Shown here: piece by piece, positions 46,773 through 59,900 of the stretch
Numbering within the stretch: position 1 is the stretch's first letter
Layout of the letters: every line of letters begins with the position of its first letter
Assembly: GCA_022578605.1 (NCBI GenBank)
Contig: MU394061.1
Coordinates: forward strand, 248,001-312,000
Length of the DNA: 64,000 nucleotides
Source: Camillea tinctor
Lineage: Eukaryota > Ascomycota > Sordariomycetes > Xylariales > Xylariaceae
Reading direction: 5' to 3'
Program-made: the position numbers and the translations under genes
The notes under the pieces: generated by a model
What the model saw: the letters and a program-made list of their open reading frames with translations, nothing else
What the model was told of the DNA's origin: nothing
Database searches by the model: none

Positions 46773-49700
46773 ATGGTGGTATATCCTATCTGTCGCACGC
46801 CAGCCCAGCCACGATACCTTCCTCGGCGATATGCGAGGAAGGCATTGGTTAGAAGCGGGCTGTTGCCCCTGGAATCGGAGCCGGAAAAGCTGGCCCCTGG
46901 GCAGGAGCGTCTATATTCGTTTTTCCTGCCTCCTATGACGGCTGGCCTCCATCACATTCAAACGGAGCAATCCATCAAGTTGACTGACGACACAGAGAAG
47001 ATCGATCCGATCACGGCAAAGCAATCATTCATCGTTGTTGCTCCTCGTTATTCTCTCCCAGATGGCTCTGTTCATTCGGTCTATCCGCCACAGGGGCACA
47101 CCGACAATGTGGAAATCCTGCCGCACATTGTCCTGTCTGACCCCCAACTGCCGTGGACAAGAAGCGTTATCAGAGAAGAGGACCCGAACGTGCGCAACCG
47201 AGTCCCATGGCTGGCCCTGCTTGTCTTCCGCCAGGAAGAGCTTCAGGATCCGAAGTTCGCTGAGGGGCAAAGCAATACGCTAGCTGTCGCCCGTACTCTC
47301 AGCCAGCTTGGGACCATGGTGGCAGGAGGGCAATGCGCAAGCCCGGTGGTCCAAGCGGATGGTGGACTCTATGCCGGAGATAGCCCAGGCACGGAGGCAA
47401 ATTTTATATTCGTACATCGCAAACTGTTCAACGCCCTCTTCAAGAGCGACGATGATCAATCGGTATACGACGTCTCTCGTTATAAATGGCTTGCTCACAC
47501 CCGGAACATCAACACCGCTGGTATGGCCAATAGCGGCATTGACGGAGAGGAAGGCGTTTTCAGCGTCGTCATCTCTCAGCGTGCTGGGCCGCTGGACATT
47601 ACCGAGCCAACGGACTTGGTCGTCCACCTCGTCAGCATCGAGCACATTCCATCCCTGGCCCATTCTACCGGCGACGATAGAGTCGCCCTCTGCAGTCTGG
47701 AGAGTTGGTCATTCACCAGCCTTCCTCCCAATTCGTTCAATGTTTTCGACGCGCTCCGGCACGTTGGCACAACGCACGAGGTCTTCCGCATTTCTCCGGA
47801 GCAGATTAAGAAGAGCCTTAGTGATGGACAGTCCCTTCCGGCCCGGCTGGAGCGTCGGCTGCTGGATGGTTTTGTGATGACCAACTATCGTACACAGACA
47901 GGAGAGCAGACGGCGGCGTGGATGCGCGGCCCGCTCGTACCAAGAATAATTAGTCACAGTGATGAAGCGCGCATCTCACGTTCCGGTCATGATTTGCAAA
48001 TTATGGACAAAGAAACCGGCATTATGGATCTCACTTATTGCGTGGCGTGGCAACTCGGAAAATCTCTAGCGGTTGCAAATCAGGTATGGAGCATCGAATA
48101 TCCCCTTCTCTCACATCGGCAAAGTTTACTAATACCCCTTCACCGAGTTAGGGATTCACCATAGCTTTGAGTCGCCTGAGTCTCACCATCAGCCGCGAAT
48201 CCATTGAGGCGACCAAGAAATCTATCCTAAAGGCACAAGGTGGCTTTCAGGATAAGATGGAAACCCTGAGGAACTTAGCCGAGTCTCTCAGAACGCTGCG
48301 AGGTTTGCATGATCCCAAAGGTCTCCGCCACGGTCCCGATGCCCGATGGCTACCATCGTCATTCGTATCCGTCAATTTGACTCGAGGGGATTTTCACGTG
48401 AAACAAATCTTCAGCCAACAAGTTGCCGAGGTGACAAACCAGCTGACTCAGTCTACCTCAGAGGGCTACGTTTATAATGAGTTCAATACGCCGCTCAGCG
48501 CCGACTGGATGATCGTCTGCTCGTGGATTCTCGATCGCATGTATCTGGCCGGGGTCCCGTATCATTACTACCTGCCGGATCCTTCATTCTTGCCTGAAGA
48601 AACCCTTCGATTCTTCCACATCGATCGCAACTGGATCGATGCGCTGGTGGATGGGGCTCTCAGCATAGGGAGTCATCTACCAAATGACACCGAGATCCGC
48701 AAGAGTCTGAAAGAGGCGATCAACAAGTATCTAGCGCAGAAGCCAGAAGGCCTGCACTATCCACCGCAACGCCCCGGGTATGGCTTCCTGCTGCGATCTC
48801 AGCTGTGCATTAAATTCCCCGACCTTATTGTAAGAACGTACGGCGACGATGTGACTAAGCCTGATCCGACAATCATTGTACGGCAGGAAAATATTGCCGA
48901 AGGGGTGCTCCTTGTCATGTTCGATAGGAAGCCTGGGAGTGTCGACTTCAAGAGGCTCGTTCTCCTGGAACCCCCACACCAACAATGTTTTGGATGTGGC
49001 GAGGTGTTGAAAGAGGACCGGTTGACAATCGCATATAAGAAAATATACACTATTCCGCTTGAAGAACAACCGGTGGGACTCGATCGCACCACACCTGTCG
49101 AGATAATTGATTACAGCCCGAACGGAGATAACAACCAGCCCGCTGTATTTACCTGGTCGGAGAATGATCTCAACCTTAACACCCTTCGTTTTCCGGCATA
49201 TTCCCAACAGACCCATGAGGTTATCCACAAGCATCTAGGGAGTGAATATGCCGAAACCGAACCGACAGCGACGCTCGTGGGCATACAGCTGAACCATCCA
49301 ATGTATTACTTGGAGGTGAAGATGGACCCAGCAGCCTTTGCCAGTACCGATTCGAATGGTGACGATGACGACGGGATGTTGAAGAGCTTGAAAATGGTGA
49401 GCTCGCTTGAGACTTCGCCTGCTGATACCGCGAAGTCCCAGCTCGGCCCTCAGATCGCCGTCAAGTACTCCGCCCCAATTGACTGGAACGCCCCATTTGT
49501 AGACGAGACAGAGGGCGCTCAGGGCGCTCAGAAGCGACCGGCTGATCGGAGAAACGAATTTTACCTCCCAGCTCCCCACATCCGCCGCCTCGCTGTTACA
49601 GTCGGTAATGATGAGCCTGTAAAATCGACGCGCCCGAAAACGGTTCTAGATTACACCATATTCCCCCTCACAAGTCGAGACAGCCCATTGCACGTGAAGC

Positions 49701-50149
49701 CCCTAGCTTACAGACAAGATATCATCTTCTCCATACGTTACCGGCCGTTTAATGATGGGTTTCAGCTCCAGCGTATTACAATCTCATTCCCTCTAGGTGA
49801 CCCAGAAAAGAATCGTGCGACTCTTATGAAACTCTATGACGGGCCGGGAGCAACCATGGTGAATGACTTCCGCTTCAATGTCGTTCCTTCGGAAGAAAAA
49901 AAGGATAATGAATCAACATTTCATTTGAATATCCTACCTAGGCCTGAGTTCATGCTCATCGGAAACCTGAGCAATCTAAGCACTATGCTCAGTGGCGTCA
50001 TGGTTCCTGATTACTTACACTGGCAATCCGACTGGGGAACACCGAAGGTGATGGTGACGGTTGAGGAGTTTTATAGGGGAGGGAATCCTCTCACGGACAC
50101 AATGGAACTTGAAATTGATTACCAGACAAAAGCTGGCGATGTTGCTTAG
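46773..50149 (+). CDS. Gene B: 1102-aa protein of unknown function, bacterial-like
   Basis: Two exons (46773-48083 and 48152-50149; 68-nt intron) encode 1102 aa; the phase-0 join reads AVANQ-GFTIALSRLS. No named domain is recognised. Recurrent blocks are ERLYSFFLPPMTAGLHHI (45-62), HSVYPPQGHTDNVEILPHIV (101-120), the PWLALLVFRQEEL strand-helix, LESWSFTSLPPNSF, QTAAWMRGPLVP and a single CFGCG pair that could bind metal. No signal peptide or membrane helix. It looks to me like large proteins encoded in bacterial clusters of unknown function; this is from memory and unverified. It lies within the inverted-repeat segment together with the SDR, acyltransferase and gene C, and converges on gene C. 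A start at 46773 is the first Met of the open frame. Confidence 0.85.
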
Positions 50150-51016
50150 TGACTATCGGGGCAGCTCATGCAAAGTAGGGGTGGCAACGGACGGCAGCAA
50201 AGGGAGCATTGTATTTGTACTGTAGGTTAAGTGACAGTTGAAATGGGAATGAAAATGAGGATGTATTGAAGATGGATGAAGGCTGCAACTGGCTGGTGGG
50301 TGGAAATAGCCATATAAGGCTACGGCAGGCAGAACAAGGTTGTCCGTGCCTGCAACAACTTGAGAGCCATTCAGATCAAGAATAATCTAGTGCTACGCAA
50401 AAAAACTCAGCATATAGCGTGAGTGAGGCATGGTAAGTTTGGACATGAAGGACGACACTCAGATAATTCAACTGATTAACAAAGGACCAGTGGTCTCAGC
50501 CATAGCATGAGAAGTAACGACCAAGACGCAAGTTAGTTCAATCGAAGAACGAGAACATCAGATGTGACTAGGTTCAAATGATCTTAGTGATTCCCAATGC
50601 CTATAGAAAACTTTAAGGACCTTACTCAAGACAGAACAGCAGTTCCCGCCGGCCGTTGAACAAATGAAGACCGCACCGAGGTTTTAAAGTACGCTACGAC
50701 GGTCTCGTGCCCGCCGAAGCGGCATTAACTGTCTTTTTCTGTTCTCCAAAGAAAAACTACCCGCCCCTCAGCTCAGTCCAGTCACGTTCATAATCACCCA
50801 TAAAAGAGATAGAGAGAGCGAGAGAGAGAGTCGCTATTCAACTATATTCATCATTTTAAAGATAGTGATTGATTTCCCTCTTCCTATTTCCAACTGATGC
50901 TGGATGATGATTCCTGTTACCATCCATACTTCAACTTGCGCATGATCCCACCAACAAGGGGGGATCAAGGGGTAATGACCGAGAACGTCGTAGAGATTCC
51001 GGTCCCTCAAACAAGT
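50150..51016. other. 3' intergenic between convergent genes B and C
   Basis: 867 nt, with a GA-rich run at about 50805-50830. No gene seen. Confidence 0.6.
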
Positions 51017-52179
51017 TTACACGGGGCTCAGCCAAGCGAAGTAGTCGTAAGCATTCTCGGATTCCTGAGCAAGGTAGAAGATCAGGATATGCAGCTGGTC
51101 ATTGGTGGTCACGACATCTAAGTCGGACTGGCTATCAGCAGGAGGTGGCGAATCGCCGCCCGAATTTCCTGGAACCAGCACCCCGGAAGTCCATGCCCCA
51201 CTTTGGCGTTTGCTATACATCAGCCTGAACTCGTTGGAAAACCAGAAAATATAAGGCACGCCCTTGAACTCGCAAAGAGCCATGGGGGTTGTGTCTGGTA
51301 AGCTGGTAATTCCGGGGATTATGGTGGCTGTAATATATTGGATATGGCATCTGATGTTAGCGTGCTGAAGACTAATGCACCGATGGGATGGGTGGTGGAC
51401 TGACGGGTTTGTTTGTAAACGTCGTACTCGACCATTTTATTGCTTTGCATGTAATACAAATACGGCACCTCATCACTGCCGGCGCCGGTAGGCGAAATGT
51501 ACGCTGCGGACATGCGAGATTTGGCTTTGGGGGAGGCATTGAGCAGGCTGAGTGTTTTCCCAGTACTAGCATCGACTCGAGTGATGCCGGGGGGATTGCC
51601 TGACGGGGTTCTAGGTTAGACGGTTAGTATATGCTTTTGATGTCAGCTAGTAAGTAAGAGAGCCGAATCATTACTTGATGAAGTATACGAAATTGGTATT
51701 GGCTTTGCCAGGTTGGCTGGAGGTGCTTGCCCTAGAAGCAGCGACGGCCTGTTCAGTAGCGACAACGTTGTTGGCCAGGGGCCAGACCGTCGGGCTGATC
51801 ATGCAGACTTTCTTGTCGTCCTCCATAATGCCAAATACAGATACCTATGCACAAGCCAGACTCTGAATCAGTCATGGTCTCCATTCAACTGTCTCAGACT
51901 GGGCGGTATACGAACCGAAGTCGGAGTGGTGGTTTTACCGAAACCCACGCTGCCTGAGAGAAGCCCGACGCTGGGCTCGGGGAGGTCCGTGGATTCCAAG
52001 ACATCATCTCCGTCTTTAGGAGCATCGGGGGCGGGTTTTCTAAGGCGATCGCCCGTCGCAATCAATTCGGCGACGGGCTTGACATCCATCTTGGCGTAGG
52101 CCCCGCTGAGATACCAGATCCTGGCTTCATCCATTTTGGCAGGATTCAGCGCCGCGATGAAAGCAGTATTGAGCGCCAT
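51017..52179 (-). CDS. Gene C: 313-aa beta-propeller-like protein (lectin-like, tentative)
   Basis: Four exons (52179-51916, 51844-51675, 51610-51381, 51294-51017) close in phase to 313 aa. Repeated aromatic strand motifs occur about every 50-60 residues: ARIWYLSG, SVFGIMEDD, NFVYFIK, YLYYMQSNKMVEYD, YIFWFSNEFRLMYSKRQ and LHILIFYLA. That spacing and a length near 310 aa recall six-bladed fungal fucose-binding lectins (AAL/FleA type), but key AAL blade residues are not clearly kept, so a general beta-propeller is as likely. No signal peptide. It is divergent from gene D across the right inverted-repeat arm and convergent with B. The last intron (51380-51295) uses a GTGCAT donor with a GCTAAC branch site. 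Confidence 0.7.
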
Positions 52180-53995
52180 GATGTTGCGGTTGCGATGGAA
52201 AGATATGGGCTGAGTTGTGAAGACTGAGTTGTGAAATACTGAGCTGTGAGAAGCTGCTTGGGAATCGGGTGTGGTTGTCTCAACTTGTCTGATGAAAGGG
52301 GGCTTCCTGACGCCTTGATGGGCCCAACTCTTCCCTTTTGTATGCACATTGCTCACTCACGGGTTCGAGTCGAGCTTCAGCCAAACTTACTTGCTAATAA
52401 TGACTTGTCTGCACCCACCACCTCCTCATCTCGAGTGTGCCCGGTCTCCCTTCCCTTCCCTTCCTTTCCCTTCCTTTCCCTTTCCTCTCTCTTTCTTTCT
52501 CTCTCTCTCTCTCACCCTCGCCAAGTCAATATTGATACGTCGACATACGAGACACATGTAGCCGCGTCCCTAGAACCCCTCGAAGTCCCCACCACCATAA
52601 CCTACTCCAGCACGCCACATTCCTCGAACCGCACCACTAATAGAGGCCGGCTGAGTGCACTGTGTAGGACCGGCAATCTACCTGCGCTGCTCCTGTGGCT
52701 CCTGCCATGGTTTGTGAATCGGCATAGGTATTTATATCACATATATATAACCGGATTGGAGTCCTGGATACTACTCTCACAAGTAGCATTGCTGACCTTT
52801 TGCGGGTTGTTGGTGCAGCGGCTACAAGGCACCGCCGTGACGAAATAAATACATTAACTACTTAGAAATACTGTAAAATAATAATAATTAAGGTAAAAAA
52901 TATGGTAATATAAACTAGCATTAGAGATACCTAGGTAGCTAGGTATGTAAAAAAAGAATTTAAAAAAGAAAACGTAAAGTTTTATTATTAAAAGCAAAAA
53001 TTATATATTGTATATTAAAGAGATTAAAATAAATATATTAAATTAAATTATTTATCATATAATTATTGCTTATTATTTAATATGTTATTATTAAAATATA
53101 AATTTTAACTGTTAAAATAGTATAATCTTTTAAAATTATAAAAAACCTTTACTTTCATATTGAGCACTGTCGCGGCCAGCTACTATGGTTGCTGATTTGA
53201 CTATATATACTACCATAGATTGCATAGCAGTCGGCTATAGAATTCTGATATCCTTTTGTCGGGATAGCCATTACACGCCATTGGTCTAGTCGGTTGGTGG
53301 TCGCTACCCCCAACGTCACAGGTACCCAGACTGAACCTAATCGAATACAACATCATCCCTTCATCACCATACAGAGCGCCTACAATCGGTCTCTCGCCAT
53401 GCCTGGCTTCGCTTGCAGGTCGCCAAAGTGGGCTTCAATACCCCCAAAGCACATTTCCAGAATTGGGAAATGGCAGACGTCGGGGAAGACTGAGGGGAGC
53501 TGAAATGCAACACACCGGCTTCACACCACTTTCGTGGCATGCTACGTGATATGCAGAGCGGACGAGACGCAGATTAGGGTGTGTATCATGGAACATTCGA
53601 TATTCGACGGCTATCGCAGGATAGTGGACGGGTAGCGGCAGATGAGGCGGATTCCACGGGATATTGGACAATGGATATGTGTGTGTGTATGTGTTTAACG
53701 TCTAGTCTAGGTATCTACAGGTTCGTTTAGTTCTGCCAATAGGATTCCCAGCCCCTCATGTGCCCTGGATAATGGGTGAGCGCTGGGAGACAGAGTCGAG
53801 CGACCTTTGGGGGAACTTTGGCTCCCTATGAGTTGGCTGTCTTTCGAGTAGCCGTCGTTCTGAGTCAGGATATTATCCAAGTGTTTCGGTGACCACTCTC
53901 ACAGCTATCTACGGTGTGCCGCTGAGCGACTCACACGGGCTTCCATCGTGTATCGTTTGCTATTCACAACGGGGAGAGCAGCGAATTGCAGCATC
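52180..53995. other. Divergent intergenic C/D with microsatellite and AT-rich island
   Basis: Holds a pyrimidine-rich microsatellite (about 52441-52515), an AT-rich block (about 52850-53163, with TACCTAGGTA at 52928-52937), and the right inverted-repeat arm (53281-53321). No gene seen. Confidence 0.7.
53281..53321 (-). repeat. Right arm of 41-bp inverted repeat
   Basis: Reverse complement of the arm at 42076-42116, with two mismatches. The arms enclose 11,246 bp when measured outside to outside. No obvious target-site duplication adjoins them. Confidence 0.85.
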
Positions 53996-56900
53996 ATGTC
54001 ATATGAGGTTCACTCCATACACATCAACGTCGGGCCGGGGGACAGCGCTATCCATCTTCTGGTCCAGCCAGTTTCGGCCGGGCAGAAGTCTTTCAAAGTG
54101 GTACGCGCGTGCCTGATTGATGGGGGGATGCCAGGATACGAAGAAGGAATCGCAGACACAATCAGGGACATCAGAAGCAAATACGATGTAGGAGACCACG
54201 CGGTAGATGCCACGTTAATGTGCTTCGACAGCGTGGTTATCACACACTGGGATCAAGATCACTACTCGGGAATAAGGGACTACATACAGGAGGAATTCAA
54301 TACAAAGGCGAAGAAGTTGAAAGGTGAGACATGGGACCAAGTCAAGCCGAAACTCGAAAAGGAGACAATTAGCCTATTTCGCTACGTGGATAGGACGAAC
54401 AAGGACTCCGGTCTTCTCACGACGCTGTATGCACCATACTGGAACGAGAATGCGAGGAAGATCTATGGCCTGAAAGGAAGTGGCTCGGATTTACCAGGAC
54501 CTTTCGACGATGGCGGCAAAACCAAGATTGAAAAATTCAACTTTGACTTTCAAACGCCGTGGCCACTCGATGATCCGAAGAAACGTAAAGTATCAGTAAT
54601 GGTGACGAATCTGTGCAATCTATGCTATGAGCCCGGAAAGACGATTGGCACCAATTTTCTGGACAACGAGGGGCTTAAGGATGGACAGACATACGACAAA
54701 ATCGCGAATAAAAGCGAACTAGCCAACAACACGAAGAGCCCGCTCCCGGTCGGTATATTCTGCATTGTATCGAAAGCTCATGTTATCGGGAACAGCGGAA
54801 TGGTTACCCAAATGCTACCGGAATCGGTGGTAAGACACGGACCTGTAATCCCGCCGCCTAGCCCTAGCTGACCCGAAATAGGATGACGACGACATACACG
54901 TTTTCATGGAAGAAGAAAAGGCCACCGAAAAGAATCGGCTCTCTATCGGCGCCATTGTGCTTTGGAAAGCAGCAGCCGCCAGAGCTAGTCATTACTTTGC
55001 CGGCGATTTGTCGTATGAGGTCGAGACTAAAGTCGGAGAATGGTTGGCGAAGAACGGGGAGTCGAAGATTCCCAACATCAAACTAAGGCAAGCATCACCA
55101 CTGTTTACTGTTCCTGCGAGCCGTGCCGCGCTAATGAGGCCATGGGGTGCGACATGTTCAGCCACCACGGGACAGTCTTATGCACCCCCATCACGTTTCT
55201 AGACACGGTTTCCCCCGACAATATCATCAACAGCGCGGGAAGAAATGATGGTTTCCAGCACCCTTGTTCGTCATGCCCCCCCAAATCACTCCACCCTCCG
55301 CCCCGGAACTGGCTTGACCAGAATAGCTGACTTTTCTGTTCCTACCGTGTAGCATGGTCGATGCTCCTGTACTTAAATGCCTGGCTGATGAAGGAGGGGA
55401 AGGGGGGCGGTGCCCTCTATGCGACTTGGTTGGTTGTCCGCCTGGGTTCCCGACCCAGCTTCATGCTTCTTCGGGACGTACTGATTGGCTTGCAGCTACC
55501 CTACCTATGCAAGCATGGCTATTTCAGACGGGGGCATTGCAGCCATAGACTATGATGCCATCAAAGACCTAAAATATGGGCAAAAAGCGTTTTTTGGTGT
55601 GGATGACACGAAGGTCGGACAGGAAAGAAAGGATTTTTGGGAGAAGATGAACACCTTGTACAAGGAACTCGGGGGCAAGAACTCAGGCGGCAAGGATCGT
55701 TTTGTCGGCATATACGACCAAGCAAAGACCTGGTACACGGGACTTAGCGTTGATGAGAAGAAGCAAGTCGTGAACCGCGCTGTCTGGGCCATCGATCAAG
55801 TCCAGAAAGCATGGGAGAATCTCAGCTTCATGCCACGCCCGGTGACTGACCCCACCGAGGTCGAATACATCCGTGTTCGGTCAAGGTCCGCAGTCGACAG
55901 CGTGGTTGAAGTGATGTTTGGGCCTACTTTCAAAGACGAGTGGTCCAGCGACCGCAGGCCTACTACGCTATTCCTGGCGGAAAAGCTTGCAGACGCGACA
56001 GGGCCGGATGAGGCGAACTTGTATGCGAATGTTGAGAGTAGTTGTCTTAAAGTACAATCACTGTTGGGGGGGTCGCAGCCGGCGGGCGCTTCCGGCCAGG
56101 GCCGCTCATCCCTAGGCGGCGAGGGCGGCGAGGGTGGCGAGGGCATCGGAGGGTCACCCCCGAGCAACCCGGGCAACCCGGGCAACCCAGGCTCTAATGC
56201 CAACGATGAGTACTGGCTCGGGACCGTCGACATCCCCCCAGTCAAGCGGATCCCCCATGACACGCTCCGGGCCTTTGTTGGCGGGTTTCGCTCCGGGAAG
56301 TTTGGCGTGGTCAGCGAGCCCGAGCCAACCACCAAGGTCGGGTTCCTAGAGAAGGACCAATGGAACTGCTGGTTCGACGACGTTCTCGGGACCAACTCGC
56401 CAATGCAGATGGCGGTGGATGCCGCGGCACAGCCATCAGGCTTCTTCTTCAGCATGACGCCTCCCGATCTGGGATTCAGCCTCGATTTTAGTACCGAGGC
56501 TGTATACAAGGCTTTCGACATGGTTAAGGCCAACGCACCGGAAATCGGTCTTTCCACCCGGAGCACAATGATCTTCGGGCTGGAGCCCCCCAGCGGGGAG
56601 GATGGCAGCAAAACCATCAAGTCTACCTTGTTGCAGATGATGAAATACATCAAACTGGAACACATGAGCGAAAGTCCCCTCGTCCAGCTGCTCAAGCCCG
56701 AGCTGGAACTGACCCTGTCCGTCAAGGACGGCTCCCGCAACGCGGTCTGGTTTCAGCCGGCATCCGCAAACCGGACAACGCAGCGCCTACAATGGGACTT
56801 TGACGCCACTTCTTTGAATGCTTCCCTGAAGGAAGCCAATGTAAACATTGAGCTGCAGGACGCTTTCATCGCTACTACCCGCACCACTGTCTTGCGTCCG

Positions 56901-59900
56901 GGGCCTCAGATGTTGCCGAGTGGTGAGCTCAGACTGCACACGACTGTCGCGAGCCAAGGCAACGACCTGGACCTCATGTGCTCCATTGGATTACGGGACG
57001 ATGGGTTCAGCATGGCCATCAATGCTTCCAAGTCGAGCTTTAACGCTTTCATTACTTGGCTCAAGACCGTCCTTGGCGAAGAGCTTTCGCTCTCATTGGA
57101 TGGGATTGAGTTCATCGCCGAGACCATCACACCAAGACGCCTATCTCTGAACATCCAGCAAAAGGCAGGGAAAATCTCGGTGCGGGACTGGAGCGTGTAC
57201 ATAGAGGCATCCATCAACTCCGTCCCCATCCTACTGTCCTACAATAACGACAACAAGCTGCTGCAAGGTCAGGTTTGGGTCGTTTCTGAGAAGACCGAGG
57301 ACAAGCTGCTCCCAAGCTGGGAACAAAGTGACCAGCTCCTCCCCTCGGATGGGGATCCGACGAAGACACTAAAACTGTCAGACTTGCTGGGTATGGGCCA
57401 GGATATTATACCCAAGGTCATCCCCAATACGATAAAAACGGCTAAAATTAGCATCGACCTGTCCACAAAGACCATTGGTTTTGCCACAACTCTCACCTGC
57501 GAACCGGCCGAGTCGGAGGGAGGTATCCCCCCCTTCTCTATAGATACTGTCGACATGCGAGTGAGCTATTCAGCTACGACCCAGCTCAAGGCTTCCTTTT
57601 CTATCCAGGCATCTGTGCATATGCCGGACCCAGATGAAGAGGATGAAGATGACCCCGCCAAAATACGTGGTAAAATCGAGTACAACGGTTACGACCAGAG
57701 CTGGGAACTCAGCGCAAGTATCGATGCAGTGAGCTTTAACTCCCTGTACAACCTCCTGGACCCCAACGCGCAGGAAGATGTCGCCGCCATTCTTGGTCAT
57801 TTCGAACTCGGGAAGCTCAAACTAGAATACGAATACGGCAAAACGGGCAAGGGCAAGAATTTTACACTTTTTGGAGTGCTATACATCGGTCCGGTTGGAC
57901 TCTCTATGGAGTACATATATAATGACCAGGGGTGGTCTCTGGAGGCGAAACTCGGAGCCGCGGATGCAGAGGACGACCTTACTTTGGGCGATATTGTGGA
58001 CGACCTTACGGACAACTACGGCGACGACGCAGAGGATCTGCCAGACTTTATCAGAGGCCTAACTATCTCTGGTGCAGATGACTACCTTATACGTATCCGT
58101 TGCGTCAAGGTATCGAACACAACTGGTCAAGTCGCCACTGCTACGGATAACCCAAGGGAGGCCTACTTGCTCTTCCAAGCCACCGTTAGTCTCGGAATGA
58201 TTGACATAAACTTTTTTCACTACCGAGATCTATCGATAGGTGCCAAGGGTGATCCCCCAAAGAGGGTATTCAAGATTTCAATGTCGCCGCTTCCAGAGAT
58301 CAATATGAAAGACACCGTAGGCACCTTAGGTTCGATGCCACAGCCATTTGACGAGATTGCCTACGTATGGGTTCAGGACAAAAAGAACCAGATACAAAAT
58401 CCGAACAAGGCAGGATTGACGGAGCAGGATGTTGACCGCATCAATGGGGGTCTGCCAAATCCCGAGGGGCCAAATCAGCCCAACGAAGTGTTCATCCTGT
58501 ACCGGGACACGAGGAAGCCTGGCAATAAGAGCCCAAATGACATGGTGGTCCCCACGGGGTCACATTTCATGGTGATCGTGAGGTCCGCAAATACGAAGCG
58601 GGCGATTATTGACTATACGCTCGGGAGGAAGAATAAGGGCCAGGGGACCGTCGGGGCGTTGGCGACAAAAGAACAGGGCCAAACTGGCAACTCGGCGATG
58701 GCCGAATGCAAGAAGGTGGCAGGTAAATGAGCCCCCAGATTCCTCACACTCAGCGTCATCTTGCGATAGGAGGAAGATAGTAAAGTCAGGAACGAGAGCA
58801 ATTAAAGCTAACGAAAAATATTCTAGGCGGGGTATCGATCAGCAACATCGGTCTGAGATACAAGGATGGTGTCCTTTATGTCCTCCTTGATGCGTCCTTC
58901 TTGCTCGGACCCATCGGATTCACATTCATCGAGGCAGCCGTTGGCATAACACTCACGTCACTGCGGAACATATCCACCGACGACATCAAATTTGGGTTGT
59001 CGGGCCTTGCTATCGCCTTTGACCAGCCACCGGTCCGCTTGGGAGGAATACTCATGTACAAGGATACATCGCAGATGAAGTACTTCGCTGGCGGCCTCGT
59101 AGTCGGCCTCGAACCGTACCAGCTCACCGCCTCGGGAATGTACGGCCAGATGAAGAACCCGGATTTCGACACGGCGTTCGTCTTTGCTAAACTGGAGGGC
59201 CCGCTCATCACGCTGGAATTTGCTGAGATATCCGGCATCACGGGCGGATTCGGATACAACAACGAGGTCAAGCCGCCGCCCATCGAGAGGGTCAACGAAT
59301 TTCCGTTTATCAAGACAACGCAAGTCGGCGACGATCTGGTCGAGTACCTCCGGACGCTGGTGTCTACCACCGGCTTCTTTACCGTCAAAGATGGGGCCAT
59401 GTGGCTCGCGGCTGGGCTCAAGGTCAACGCTTTCAAGATGCTCGACATCGACGCCGTCTTCATCGTGAGCTGGAGCCCGACGCTGACGCTCGGCATATAC
59501 GGCGTCGCCGTGGCGCAGATACCTAAAAGCTCAGGCCGGCCGTTCGCGCACGTCGAGCTCGGCCTCCTAGCGTCCGTCGACTTCGGCGCGGGCGTGTTCA
59601 AGGTCGAGATGCAGCTGGCGCCGAGCTCCTACATCTTCGATCCTAGTTGCCGCCTCACGGGCGGGTTTGCCCTCTACTACTGGTTCAACGACAGCGTTCG
59701 CGACCACAGCGGCGACTGGGTGTTTACCATTGGAGGATACCACCGCGCATTCAAGCGGCCGGCGTACTACCCCAACCCGCCGCGACTGGGCATCTACTGG
59801 CAGGTCGGTGACACCATAAGCATCGTGGGAGAGGCGTATTTCGCCATCACCCCGAAGGCTTGTATGGGAGGCGGCCGCCTCGAGGCAACCCTGGTTGCCG

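Noticed and set aside
48164..48166. Stop codon ending gene B at 48164
   Set aside because: It lies in the frame that reads through a 68-nt intron; splicing 48083 to 48152 continues the protein for 665 more residues.
55361..55555. Separate small genes around 55.0-55.5 kb
   Set aside because: Overlapping short frames here are exons of gene D shifted by unspliced introns; all phases close when joined.
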